Shown: positions 26,967-35,851, counted from the first letter of the stretch. The stretch: DNA of 64,000 nt from Butyricimonas muris (GCF_046365375.1 NZ_JBKEIT010000005.1:310001-374000), one strand, 5' to 3'. The notes: generated by a model not told the origin, from the letters alone. A program made the numbers and translations.

Positions 26967-27809
26967 TTACTTGCCTATATTTATCAGGAATCGAACCGTT
27001 TCCGGATCATAATGCGAGAAGAACAGACTTTCACCCTTGTCCAACAACCCGATAGCCGTCATATCCTCCCCTGTCAACTCGAAATCGAACACGTTGAAAT
27101 TCTCCTCCATTCTTTCCCGGTGAGTGGACTTCGGGATCACGATAATACCACGCTGTATCAAAAATCGCAAAGCAACCTGTGCCACCGACTTGCCGTACTT
27201 GGCTCCGATCGTTCCCAACGTTTCGTTCGTGAAAAAATCATTCCGCCCCTCGGCAAACGGTCCCCACGACATCACCCGTGTCCCGTACTCCTTCATAATC
27301 TCCAATAGCTTCACCTGTTGATTGAACACGTGCGTTTCCACTTGATTCACGACAGGCTTAACCTCAAAGAACTCCGCCAAATCAACAAACCGATCAGGAT
27401 AGAAATTGCTGACGCCAATGGCTCGTGTTTTTCCCGCTTTATAAGCTTCCTCCATAGCCCGGTAAGTTCCATAATAATCCCCGAACGGCTGATGAATCAG
27501 CAACAAGTCTACATAATCCGTCCGCAGCTTCCGCAAAGACTCGTCAATAGATGCCTTCGCCCTCTCGTACCCGGAGTTCGAAATCCATACTTTCGTGGTA
27601 ATAAACAGCTCTTCACGGGGCACGCCACATGCACGAATGGCATTCCCCACTCCCTCCTCGTTATAGTAAGCCTGTGCCGTATCAATAGAACGGTACCCTG
27701 CGGCGATAGCATCCGACACACAACGCTCGCACTCCTCCGGGGTCACTTGATAAACCCCGTAACCCAAGATCGGCATTTCCACGCCATTGTTCAGTTTCAC
27801 GTATTCCAT
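26967..27809 (-). CDS. Aldo/keto reductase
   Basis: A 280-residue NADPH-dependent aldo/keto reductase of the prokaryotic 2,5-diketogluconate-reductase-like branch. The catalytic tetrad is complete: Asp43, Tyr48, Lys73, His106. Other landmarks are YRSIDTAQAYYNEEGVGNAI, the NADPH-binding IPKSTHRERMEEN and a C-terminal loop ending in FLINIGK. It would reduce aldehydes or keto sugars in the cytosol; the natural substrate is unknown. Convergent with rsgA. Confidence 0.93.
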   Translation of the reverse strand: MEYVKLNNGVEMPILGYGVYQVTPEECERCVSDAIAAGYRSIDTAQAYYNEEGVGNAIRACGVPREELFITTKVWISNSGYERAKASIDESLRKLRTDYVDLLLIHQPFGDYYGTYRAMEEAYKAGKTRAIGVSNFYPDRFVDLAEFFEVKPVVNQVETHVFNQQVKLLEIMKEYGTRVMSWGPFAEGRNDFFTNETLGTIGAKYGKSVAQVALRFLIQRGIIVIPKSTHRERMEENFNVFDFELTGEDMTAIGLLDKGESLFFSHYDPETVRFLINIGK

Positions 27810-27960
27810 AATTGTACCTGTTTAATGATTAATAAAATATTACCGGTTACAAAGGTAACCCGTCACATGCGAAAAGCCGGTATACCGATTACTTGTTTTG
27901 TAACCATTATTACAGATCTCCGCCGTTTCACTAGGGCATTGCTATACATTTGACTAAAAG

Positions 27961-28120
27961 GCTTTTCGCCCTTTTAGTTAAAAGTTTATAAAGTCTATAA
28001 AGTTCATAAGGTTTATAGACCCTAGCGGGCGCATTGTCCACAGCAGCATGGCTGCCGGTAAACCTTGTCCGAAGGACGCCCGTTACTTTATGAACTTTAT
28101 AAACTTTAGGAGCGAAAAGC
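27961..28120. repeat. 160-bp foldback in the gene-free stretch upstream of RNA-like elements
   Basis: Paired arms from outside in: GCTTTTCGC with GCGAAAAGC, AAAGTTTATAAAG with CTTTATAAACTTT (13 bp perfect), AAGTTCATAA with TTATGAACTT, and CGGGCG with CGCCCG. The unpaired centre holds a GCAGC-atg-GCTGC-type hairpin. The TTTATAAAG/TTCATAAAG words are common in Bacteroidales intergenic repeats. It occupies the first part of the 1.07-kb stretch without protein genes (27810-28878). Confidence 0.7.
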
Positions 28121-28168
28121 TCAACTTTATGAACCGAGCGAAAAGCGTCTTGACGCATTTGCCCTGTG

Positions 28169-28198
28169 TTTGCCCTGCAATCAATCCATCATATTTTG
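28169..28198 (+). promoter_or_regulatory. Bacteroidetes-type promoter for a candidate ncRNA
   Basis: TTTG (28169-28172), a 19-bp spacer, then TATTTTG (28192-28198), one base short of TAnnTTTG. Spacing is right for the housekeeping sigma factor of Bacteroidetes. The predicted start is near 28205; no protein gene follows on this strand. Confidence 0.5.
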
Positions 28199-28204
28199 GA
28201 AAAA

Positions 28205-28349
28205 GAATTATCTTTATCGCTGAACAAGAAATGAAGCCGCCCCCGGGAGAGGGGCAGCTTCTGGAATGGACTTAAAGCGAGAAGGAGCTAAAATTTCCCT
28301 CGCCATTAAGTTTCTTGACAGGGGGAGCGCGGGTTCCCCCTCTGTTTTT
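28205..28349 (+). ncRNA. Candidate structured small RNA with three hairpins and terminator
   Basis: After a promoter-like sequence, the strand encodes three successive stems. The first is GAAGC-c-GCCCC / GGGGC-a-GCTTC (28233-28261). The second is ACTTAAAGCGAG / CTCGCcaTTAAGT (28270-28311). The third is a GC-rich AGGGGGA / TCCCCCT hairpin (28320-28341) followed by CTGTTTTTG, a Rho-independent terminator. No convincing open frame exists; a 14-codon frame MKPPPGEGQLLEWT overlaps the first two stems and is probably incidental. The family was not recognised. Predicted length is about 145 nt. Confidence 0.5.
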
Positions 28350-28452
28350 GATCTAATTTTTTTTGTAAACTACCAATTATTATAATCATCAGATCAAGTT
28401 GTCCTAAGTTCAAATACCCGCGATCAAGTATATAACTCATCCATCACATTTC

Positions 28453-28790
28453 TAAAGAAAACAGCCGGGTTGTAACTAATGTGTAAAAGAGGAAGGCGTA
28501 TCCCCTCGTGTGCGTTTCCGGCTGCTTTCAGGTTAGCACCGGAATAAAAATCCCGGCGCTGTATATCAGCAATCCGGGAGATTTATAAAATCGGGCCGGA
28601 CTGCTCTTCGTGACGAAGGTCTAGCAAACCTTTGGATACGAAAAGCAAGCCTCGACCCGACTATGTATATACTATACGTAATCGAGTACGAAGGCGTTGC
28701 AATCACCGTGATCCAATAGAAAAGTTGCTAGTTTTCGTCCACAGTGCATAATTGCACGCTATCAACATAACGGAACGCGTAGCGTTCCTT
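28453..28790 (-). ncRNA. Candidate structured RNA, family not recognised (~340 nt)
   Basis: A dense set of stems fills this gene-free stretch: TCGGG/CCCGA (28591-28595 with 28656-28660) enclosing CTTCG-tga-CGAAG; TCCCGG-c-GCTG / CAGC-aat-CCGGGA (28551-28579); and CAGCCGG/CCGGCTG (28462-28468 with 28518-28524). The last stem is followed on the minus strand by TTTTCTTT, terminator-like. On the same strand TTTG-N20-CATCTTTG (28795-28826) is a near-consensus promoter. A 51-codon frame without a start codon crosses part of it. RNase P and tmRNA landmarks were looked for and not found. It may also be the relic of a mobile element. Confidence 0.4.
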
Positions 28791-28878
28791 ATTGCAAAGA
28801 TGGAAAATAATTATCTCATAAACAAAAAAAAGTCTAAAAATATTTTCAACCTAATGCAATATAGCGTGCTTCTAGTCA

Positions 28879-29289
28879 TTATTCCACGATAACCGTGAAG
28901 GCTGAATCAATCATGTAGTCATGATCTTGGTTCTTGATCTTGACGCTTAAAACATACCGCCCGTTTGGAACTGTATGATTACACGGGAGTTCAATCACCC
29001 CCGTGGGCTTTATCGTGAATTGATTCATGATTTCCGGTTGTTCCCCGTTAATGCTCCATATCTGAAAGTAAATAGGTAATGTACCTTCCACGCCGTCCAT
29101 CGCGTTCGATTGCCACGGTATTTTATGCTCAATTTGATACGCATCCTCTTCCTCGTCCAATTTTGCTTTCACCACGAGCGAATCAGGCGAATACATGGCG
29201 TTCGCCACGTTCAAGTACCCGATAGCGATATCCTTTTGACAACCGATAGCCAAAAGAAGAATGAATAATGATAATATAACTGTTTTCAT
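28879..29289 (-). CDS. Lipoprotein of unknown function in the second SusC/SusD locus
   Basis: A 136-residue predicted lipoprotein with signal MKTVILSLFILLLAIGC (lipobox AIGC). The mature part is beta-rich (SPDSLVVKAKLDEEED ... GVIELPCNHTVPNGRYVLSVKIKNQDHDY), resembling an Ig-like or jelly-roll accessory domain. No family is recognised. It is the last gene of the leftward locus and starts 10 bp after the fasciclin gene stop; an in-frame codon at 29331 would overlap that gene. Probably surface-exposed with the SusD proteins. Confidence 0.8.
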   Translation of the reverse strand: MKTVILSLFILLLAIGCQKDIAIGYLNVANAMYSPDSLVVKAKLDEEEDAYQIEHKIPWQSNAMDGVEGTLPIYFQIWSINGEQPEIMNQFTIKPTGVIELPCNHTVPNGRYVLSVKIKNQDHDYMIDSAFTVIVE

Positions 29290-29299
29290 GGTTCTGATT

Positions 29300-29914
29300 T
29301 TATAATTTTGTAAACATACAGGTCGCGTCAAGCGAGTGAACCACCCCGTTGTTCATCTCGATATTGCACGAGGCAACCGTACCTATATAACCTTCCGGGG
29401 CTTGAAACGCCAACTTTTCCGCCCCGATGTCAGGAATATCGTAAAAGGAAGAGGTAATCCTGTACACCCTTAAATCTATACCCGACAAGGCTTGCACCAT
29501 TGTCCCGCCCGTTAGAGTACCTTTCACCTCGTGCTCAAAGTCCTCCAAAAACTTTTTCCCGCGTATCATGTACGAGAAAAGCATTTCACGGCACTCGTCG
29601 GCGGGAATATCCGTTATCTTCTCGTACAAACGTTCCCAATCATCACCAAGCGTCTGAAATAGATATTGATTAATTGAATGATTGGTCGGGGCGAAAATAG
29701 TAATCTCGTCTTTGTTCGTCCCGTCAAAATATCCTATCATGTTCGCGTGTTTGATCATCACGACAAGGGAATCCCAATTCGCGTGGTCGGTTTGAAAATA
29801 CTCCCAAACCGTGCAATCGTGCTTTCGCTCGTGTATGCCGGAATCTATATAATTATCTTTATCACAACATACCATTAGCGAGGCAATAGTTAATACAAGT
29901 AATACGTTTTTCAT
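29300..29914 (-). CDS. Fasciclin-domain lipoprotein
   Basis: A 204-residue lipoprotein with signal MKNVLLVLTIASLMVCC. The mature part is a single fasciclin (FAS1) domain: TVWEYFQTDHANWDSLVVMIKHANMIGYFDG, the conserved ITIFAPTNHSINQYL, LFSYMIRGKKFLEDF, and the C-terminal NNGVVHSLDATCMF, which corresponds to the usual NGVIHVID signature. FAS1 domains mediate carbohydrate or protein binding. It follows SusD by 7 bp, a common arrangement in Bacteroidetes loci. Confidence 0.9.
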   Translation of the reverse strand: MKNVLLVLTIASLMVCCDKDNYIDSGIHERKHDCTVWEYFQTDHANWDSLVVMIKHANMIGYFDGTNKDEITIFAPTNHSINQYLFQTLGDDWERLYEKITDIPADECREMLFSYMIRGKKFLEDFEHEVKGTLTGGTMVQALSGIDLRVYRITSSFYDIPDIGAEKLAFQAPEGYIGTVASCNIEMNNGVVHSLDATCMFTKL

Positions 29915-29921
29915 AGCTTTG

Positions 29922-31445
29922 TTATTTATGTGGATAACCGTTTCTTTTCCAGTATGTAGTTTGTATCATGCGGGTGTTGTTGCTAAACGCGATAGAACCG
30001 ACGGGAAGAAATAAAGCCCCGTCCGCCACGTCTTGCTCTGTCAAGGTTTTAAATTTGCCTCTCAGTTTCTCCCGGAACATACCGTTTCTCACCATGTCGA
30101 AATACCTCGTGTTAATACCTTCAAGAAACAATTCCCTGTCCCTCTCGTCTTGAATGGCTTCTCTCAGGCTGCCTTCGCTTTCATCGTAAACGCTGGTATT
30201 GGCTCTTTGACGGATAACATTCAAATCCGCCTCCGCGCCTATTCTGTCACCCGTTTTTTCTTTCAATTCCGCACGCAACAAAATAATGTCGGCAAGACGA
30301 ATGATGATCTCGTTATCGAGATAACTTTTTATACGCCCCACCTGTATCCCGTCGGTATGCGTGGTATAATGCCGCAACTTTTGAATGTATGCCGCCCCTT
30401 GCGTGATCGAGGTGCTTTGCGAGTTGTAATAATCCAGTTCATAAAAGTATTCTTTCCGTCGATCGTCGTTCGCGTCCGGGTAAAGCGCGTAAACCGTCGT
30501 GTTATTTATTCTTAGATTCCTTCGTTTGGTCTGTGGGGTAGAAAGGGGAACAATCGGGAATGACTGACAAAAACCCGCCAACCGTGAACCGGATGTCACG
30601 AAATCGAAATCGGTATCCCTGTAATCCAGTTCAAAAATTCCCTCGCTACTATTGCCAAGCATCACCGTTTCGCAAACGTCATGAATATTTCCCGCCAATT
30701 GATAGTACTTGTAAGATAATACCGTGTCGCACTCCGCTAGCGCGAGTTGATTCAGTTCCGGTTCTTTATTCAGTGTCGCTTTCCAAGCGTAAAGATGAGC
30801 CAGTATAGCGTGAGCAGTCCCCCGTGAAGCGATTTGTTTGCTCGTGATCGTTTCGCCATTCACGTCTTTTAGCCCGTCCGCGTGAGGTAACAACCTTGCC
30901 GCTTCCCGTAAATCCGTTATACATTGCCCGGCGATCTCCTGCCACGCCGTCCGTCCTATTTCCCCCGTGTCCTCTGAATTTAAGATCAAGGGTGCATCTC
31001 CCCATACACGTAACACGTAAAAGTACATGTAAGCCCTTAACACGAGGGCTTGCCCCATGTAATAATTATACCTTTCTTCCGCGAGGTTCCCCTTTTTTAG
31101 ATTGTAAATAATTTCATTCGCGAAAGCGATAACCCTGTACTCCGGTTGCCAATCCAAATTGCCGCTAATCATACCCCATGACCGGGAGAGTTCATTGTTA
31201 CACGGGTTCTGCCAAGAAGCGAGGTTATCAAATATTAGTCCTCGATCCCGGTATTGGACCATAACATTACCCTGCGCGGATCTAAGAAGAGAGTGCATGC
31301 CCATCGTGGCGGCTTCAAAATCCCGGTCGGTTTTCCAAAAATTATTGTTCGTGACCGAAATTTCCGGCTCTTCCGTTAAAAAGCTATCGGAACAGGAGTT
31401 CAAGATAAACACGAACGGGAAGAATATATAAAGAATTGATTTCAT
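29922..31445 (-). CDS. RagB/SusD family outer-membrane nutrient-binding lipoprotein
   Basis: A 507-residue SusD-like lipoprotein. The signal MKSILYIFFPFVFILNSC has lipobox LNSC, followed by SDSFLTEEPEISVTNNNFWKTDRDFEAATMGMHSLL. The TPR-like core is YYMGQALVLRAYMYFYVLRVWGDAPLI and the C-terminal segment is IIRLADIILLRAELKEKTGDRIGAEADLNVIRQRA, ending in AFSNNTRMIQTTYWKRNGYPHK. It binds the transported nutrient over its SusC partner. The start is 2 bp after the SusC stop. Confidence 0.95.
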   Translation of the reverse strand: MKSILYIFFPFVFILNSCSDSFLTEEPEISVTNNNFWKTDRDFEAATMGMHSLLRSAQGNVMVQYRDRGLIFDNLASWQNPCNNELSRSWGMISGNLDWQPEYRVIAFANEIIYNLKKGNLAEERYNYYMGQALVLRAYMYFYVLRVWGDAPLILNSEDTGEIGRTAWQEIAGQCITDLREAARLLPHADGLKDVNGETITSKQIASRGTAHAILAHLYAWKATLNKEPELNQLALAECDTVLSYKYYQLAGNIHDVCETVMLGNSSEGIFELDYRDTDFDFVTSGSRLAGFCQSFPIVPLSTPQTKRRNLRINNTTVYALYPDANDDRRKEYFYELDYYNSQSTSITQGAAYIQKLRHYTTHTDGIQVGRIKSYLDNEIIIRLADIILLRAELKEKTGDRIGAEADLNVIRQRANTSVYDESEGSLREAIQDERDRELFLEGINTRYFDMVRNGMFREKLRGKFKTLTEQDVADGALFLPVGSIAFSNNTRMIQTTYWKRNGYPHK

Positions 31446-31447
31446 GC

Positions 31448-34400
31448 TTATAGGTTTAAGGTTAATCCAAATGCTAATCTTGTTGACAAGGGGTAATTTC
31501 CAAGCCCGTCAATACCCGTCACGGTATCCACGCTTTCCGGGTCAGCCCCTTTATAATTGGTAATCGTGAAAAGATTTTCACCCGTCGCGAATACCCGTAC
31601 ACCAAACCCGATAAATTTTCTCACGCGTTGGGGTAACGTGTAGCCAATTGTCAGAGTCTTTAGCTTGATATAGCTAACATCTTGAACGTTAGCTTCTATC
31701 GCCGTGCCAAAATTATTCAATCCAAACTCCGGTCGGTTCACTGGATAATCGGTGTTATCTCCCGGTTTTTGCCAAAAACTGATATTCTTTATATCGGCGA
31801 AAACGGGCTTGGCTATCTCTCCCACGTTTTTACTTGGGATTGTCCCCACGGATGCCCCGGTGCCTTGGTTTAAAATATGTCTTCCAATCACGTAATTGAA
31901 TAGAAGATTCACGTCAAATCCTTTATAGTTTAACGTGCTAATAATACCGCCTGACGCGAGAGGAAGCGGGGAACCACAGAAAACTCGATCATCGTAATTG
32001 ATTCGCCCGTCCCCGCTGTTATCAAGTACAACACGATCCCCGGCACGATAGAATTGTTGCCCCGTTCCGAGGGGGGTGTCTTTTCCCGCTATGAAATCGC
32101 GAGGCACGTCTTTATCGTCTTGATAATATCCCGCGGTTTGATAGGCGTAAATCCCGTTCAGGGGTTTGCCGATGATATTTAGATTATCGGGAGAAGAGTA
32201 ATTTGTAAAATCTCTCTCGTCTTGGCTTTTTTCCAACCTGTTCCAGTTACGGGCGATGTTAAATTCTAGATTCCAGTTGAAATTTTCACGGCGCAACACG
32301 TTCCATTTGACATCCAGTTCCACGCCTTGATTGCTGATACAATAGGCGTTTTGCCATTGTAGGGCATAACCGGAATAGTTCCCCGGTAAAGCAACAATAT
32401 ACAACAATTTATCGGTGTACCTGTAATAATAATCCAGAGTCACGGCAAGACGATGATTAAACAAATCCATGTCGATACCTAAATCGTATTGATCTGTTTT
32501 CTCCCATGTCAAACCTTGATTTATTAGTCCCAATCCAAAATCGGGTAGCACGGTCGGGTAGCCGAGAAACGGGTCACTGGCTTCTAGCAGACCTAAAGCG
32601 ATGTAAGGTTGGTCGAATTGTCGCCCCGATTTACCCCAACTGGCACGTAGTTTGCAATAATCCAACACCCCGCGGCTCCAGTCCATGAATTTTTCATCCG
32701 ATACAGTCCAACCTAAAGCGATGGACGGGAAACTACCCCAACGTACATTTCTCCCGAATTTGGAACTACCGTCCCGCCTGAACGTGAATAAAAACAGATA
32801 CTTTTGCAAGTAATTGTAGTTTACCCGCCCGAAAATTCCCATGAGCGTGCTACGTTCCATGCTTGTCATGAAATCTTTCAGTTGCCGCTTGTTCTCGGTA
32901 TCGTAAGCGTTACCCGCCCACGGTACATACCGGATCAAGTTAGACGGCGCGGCTTTTCCCCACCCGCCTATATCGTCTTTCTGATCCATCTGGTACGATA
33001 ACCCCGCGAGTAGATCAATGTTGTGTTTGTCACGGAAACCACGCTTGTAAGTGATTAAATTTTCATTCAGAAGCATTTGTGTTCGGTTATGCTGCCCGTT
33101 GGAATAAGTTTCGTTATATTCGTCCAAGTTGGACGGCATGAACAGGTTTTGATATTGAAGGGATATATCCGCCGCAACGGAGGATTTTAGCGTCAAACCT
33201 TTCACTATCTCGTAACTCAAGTCAAAAGAACCTCTAAGCCGGTAGGCTTCGTTTTTCTCCTTGATCTCGTCATACCGCTTGACTGCTTCTTGAAAAGCTT
33301 TCGTGCCGGGACCGGGGAACACGGTAGAATATTCAAGTATTTCCCCGGGGATTTGTTCCAACTCCACCCCCTGACTAAAACCGCTCACGAGCATATCGTA
33401 TGACGAGCGATCTCGTCCCGTTCGAGCGATATACATCCTGAAATTAGCCTCCAGCTTGTCAAAGGGACGGATGTTGAAATTACCGATCAAATTTACCCGG
33501 TTAAAACCCGTGTTCTTTAAAACACCCTTTTCCGTGTAATACCCCAAACCTATGTTATAAGAGAAAGTACTGTATCCTTTGCTTAACTGTATATTCGCGT
33601 CCGTGACTTTTCCCGTTCTAAAGTAGTACTTGAAAAGGTTCGTGGAATTGTTATAGAACGGGTTCAAGCTGTCTTGGTAGATCGGCACGTTCGTGCCATA
33701 ACCTTGATTCCAAAAATAATTGTAATCTAACCCTTCATTATAAGATTCATAATAATTATCAACGTATTGGTACGTGTTTGTTTCGGGATTGTAATACGCT
33801 TGCGCGAAATTATTGAGTGCGGCTAAACGAAGTCTTCTTTCCGCCTTTCCTCCCGTTAGTTCGGGAAGCTTGGGGTTGAAAGAATACGTTTGTGACACAT
33901 TCACGCTGAATTTAGCACTTTGATTCAAACCTCCCTTTTTTGTTGTCACGAGAATAACTCCATTCGCGGCACGGGAACCGTAAATGGAAGCGGAAGCCGC
34001 GTCTTTCAGCACCTGCACGCTTTCAATCGTGGAAGGGTCAATATCCGCCAACGTGTTCGAGCCTGTAATGGGAGAAGTAAATGACAACAAGGGTACACCG
34101 TCCACCACCCACAGGGGTTCGCTACCCCGCCGGGTACTCTCGATACTCAAACTGTTAAATCCCCGGATCGTGATTGATGTTCCACCGCCACCCGGTGCCC
34201 CCGTCATGTTCGTGACGTTCATCCCTGCCACTCGCCCCTGCAATAAATTCGCGATAGAGGGTGAGGGAATATCTTTAATATCCGAGGCTTTAACAGTTGA
34301 CATCGCCCCGATCACGTCCCTCTTGTTTTGCGTACCGTAGGCTATCACGGTAACTTCATCCAGTTTAGAAACTTTTTCTTTGAGTGTTACAGTTAGCGTT

Positions 34401-34768
34401 TGACCGCTCGCGAAGTTTTTCTTCACGCTCTCGTACCCGATAAAAGAGAATACTAGTGTTCCTTTTGCCTTTGGGAGCGTGAACGAGAACGTCCCGTCAA
34501 CTCTCGTGACCGTACCCACGGATGTGCTGTCTAACAAGATAGTGACCCCCGGAAGGGGTATGCCTTTTTCATCTATCACCTTCCCTTTCACTGGATAATT
34601 GGGGATTGAATCCCGCGTGTTTCCCGCGAACGTGAAAAAGGGCAAGTTGCTCAGTAACAGTAATGCTATTACAGTTAAAAACAAGTGATGAACTTGCCGA
34701 CCTTCTCGCGATTTAGGCTTTAATAAAAGCTTTCCCGCGTTAGTTTTTTTCTTCGATTTTTTTTTCAT
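31448..34768 (-). CDS. SusC/RagA TonB-dependent transporter without STN domain
   Basis: A 1106-residue outer-membrane transporter. It has a long basic N-region (KKKSKKKTNAGK), a hydrophobic signal (LFLTVIALLLLSNLPFFTFAG), a carboxypeptidase-regulatory-like domain (VKGKVIDEKGIPLPGVTILLDS), plug (LDEVTVIAYGTQNKRDVIGA ... GSRAANGVILVTTKKG), and barrel ending RLAFGLTLNL. It lacks the STN domain present in the other SusC of the window, and no sigma/FecR pair is adjacent, so regulation must differ. The substrate cannot be deduced; the locus encodes no hydrolase. Confidence 0.95.
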   Translation of the reverse strand: MKKKSKKKTNAGKLLLKPKSREGRQVHHLFLTVIALLLLSNLPFFTFAGNTRDSIPNYPVKGKVIDEKGIPLPGVTILLDSTSVGTVTRVDGTFSFTLPKAKGTLVFSFIGYESVKKNFASGQTLTVTLKEKVSKLDEVTVIAYGTQNKRDVIGAMSTVKASDIKDIPSPSIANLLQGRVAGMNVTNMTGAPGGGGTSITIRGFNSLSIESTRRGSEPLWVVDGVPLLSFTSPITGSNTLADIDPSTIESVQVLKDAASASIYGSRAANGVILVTTKKGGLNQSAKFSVNVSQTYSFNPKLPELTGGKAERRLRLAALNNFAQAYYNPETNTYQYVDNYYESYNEGLDYNYFWNQGYGTNVPIYQDSLNPFYNNSTNLFKYYFRTGKVTDANIQLSKGYSTFSYNIGLGYYTEKGVLKNTGFNRVNLIGNFNIRPFDKLEANFRMYIARTGRDRSSYDMLVSGFSQGVELEQIPGEILEYSTVFPGPGTKAFQEAVKRYDEIKEKNEAYRLRGSFDLSYEIVKGLTLKSSVAADISLQYQNLFMPSNLDEYNETYSNGQHNRTQMLLNENLITYKRGFRDKHNIDLLAGLSYQMDQKDDIGGWGKAAPSNLIRYVPWAGNAYDTENKRQLKDFMTSMERSTLMGIFGRVNYNYLQKYLFLFTFRRDGSSKFGRNVRWGSFPSIALGWTVSDEKFMDWSRGVLDYCKLRASWGKSGRQFDQPYIALGLLEASDPFLGYPTVLPDFGLGLINQGLTWEKTDQYDLGIDMDLFNHRLAVTLDYYYRYTDKLLYIVALPGNYSGYALQWQNAYCISNQGVELDVKWNVLRRENFNWNLEFNIARNWNRLEKSQDERDFTNYSSPDNLNIIGKPLNGIYAYQTAGYYQDDKDVPRDFIAGKDTPLGTGQQFYRAGDRVVLDNSGDGRINYDDRVFCGSPLPLASGGIISTLNYKGFDVNLLFNYVIGRHILNQGTGASVGTIPSKNVGEIAKPVFADIKNISFWQKPGDNTDYPVNRPEFGLNNFGTAIEANVQDVSYIKLKTLTIGYTLPQRVRKFIGFGVRVFATGENLFTITNYKGADPESVDTVTGIDGLGNYPLSTRLAFGLTLNL

Positions 34769-34853
34769 AACTTTGATTGTTAGTTAATTTTTTAAATTAA
34801 TTAGTACAAGGGGTGATATTCAGTGTTTTCCAGACGGAGAATACACCCCTTAT

Positions 34854-35321
34854 CTATTTTTCCACTGCCACGCGATTCAATTCTTGTTGTTTCATCTCGG
34901 CTTGCAGCTTCTCCTCGAATTGTTCCGGGAAATAAACATGTATCACCCGATCCAATGATCTCAAGTGCCGCACGTTATACGTGCAATAACAAGCGATAAT
35001 GTCCGAGAATTTCATTAATCGTGTCATGAACTGGCTATACGCGCACAAATGCTCGTTCATCTGGTGTTTCTTTTTCCTCATTCCCTCTTTCTCCACGAAA
35101 TAAAACCCGTACACTTCTTGTAATTCCAAAAGATTCATTCCCAAATCTTGGTGATGCAAATACCCCAAAAGCTTGTTCATTCTTTTTAAACGGTTGTGCA
35201 AAATCCATAATTTCTCGCACTCCCCACTTTCCAAACGTGCAGAGTGACAAAGTAACATGGCTTCATTCAAGAAGAATTGTTTTAATTCTTCGTCACTCAT
35301 AATTTCATGGTCTTCTTCCAT
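34854..35321 (-). CDS. Hypothetical helical protein upstream of SusC
   Basis: A 155-residue cytosolic protein of unknown family, strongly alpha-helical and charged (SDEELKQFFLNEAMLLCHSARLESGECEKLWILHNRLKRMNKLLGYLHHQ). It has no signal peptide or membrane segment. It starts MEEDHEIM and lies 85 bp upstream of the SusC gene on the same strand, the place where a regulator would be expected, but no helix-turn-helix could be identified. The ~440-bp leader before it contains the pseudoknot RNA candidate, so it may be controlled by that element. Confidence 0.7.
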   Translation of the reverse strand: MEEDHEIMSDEELKQFFLNEAMLLCHSARLESGECEKLWILHNRLKRMNKLLGYLHHQDLGMNLLELQEVYGFYFVEKEGMRKKKHQMNEHLCAYSQFMTRLMKFSDIIACYCTYNVRHLRSLDRVIHVYFPEQFEEKLQAEMKQQELNRVAVEK

Positions 35322-35564
35322 TTCATTAATTTTTAGTTAGGTTACAATTTTATCAAACTCGAAACGCTCAAACTTCTTAATTACAGCAATTTAAACATAA
35401 AGCGCATCGAAAAAATTAAGCAATACACTACACTAGAGCACAAGATAAATGCACTCCAAAGTCTTTTACCAGAAGATTTTTCAGATTTTCTATAAATTAA
35501 TATGGCGGCTCATCCATAACCACGGCTATTTCATTTTGCCCAATCCCCCAAACAAAAAATAATA

Positions 35565-35763
35565 CAATAAAAAAAGCGAGGATTGTAAATTCTATCTCAA
35601 TAGAGGCATCGCCAAACGCCCAAACGTAAATAGACAACAACCCACGCTAACCAGCGTGAATTCGAAGTCTAATCTTACGTTATAAATTTTGGCGATTTTC
35701 TATTGAAGATTAGAACAAACTCACAATATTTTCACGCGGACTCTTCCGCGTATAGTCCTTCAA
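35565..35763 (-). ncRNA. Candidate pseudoknotted RNA (free sRNA or 5' leader element)
   Basis: Read on the minus strand there is an ACGCGGA-ctct-TCCGCGT hairpin (35734-35751). Two interlocked 9-bp perfect helices follow: TCTAATCTT (35714-35706) with AAGATTAGA (35676-35668), and ATCGCCAAA (35696-35688) with TTTGGCGAT (35616-35608). Because the second helix opens inside the first and closes outside it, the topology is a pseudoknot. A CACGCT-ggtt-AGCGTG hairpin sits between the crossing arms. Seven T residues at 35568-35574 close the element. A promoter box precedes it. No coding frame is seen. The family was not recognised. Confidence 0.6.
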
Positions 35764-35769
35764 CTTTTG

Positions 35770-35800
35770 CAAATATACAATATTTTTTGCAAAAATCAAG
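35770..35800 (-). promoter_or_regulatory. Promoter for the pseudoknot RNA
   Basis: On the minus strand CTTG (35800-35797), a 19-bp spacer and TATATTTG (35777-35770). The -7 box matches TAnnTTTG fully; the -33 box differs from TTTG by one base. The start would be near 35763. Confidence 0.6.
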
Positions 35801-35851
35801 CACTTTATATCTTTTCAGCTATGTTCCCATAAATTTCTTCGTTTCAAACAG

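Noticed and set aside
28048..28275. A 75-codon plus-strand open frame in the gene-free stretch
   Set aside because: It runs across the 160-bp foldback, the promoter-like site and two RNA hairpins, has a low-complexity composition and no recognisable domain.
28772..28788. GGAACGC-gta-GCGTTCC palindrome as terminator of the second SusC/SusD locus
   Set aside because: It is a perfect 7-bp stem about 90 bp past the last gene, but no T-tract follows on the minus strand (GTTATG instead), so termination there is not supported.
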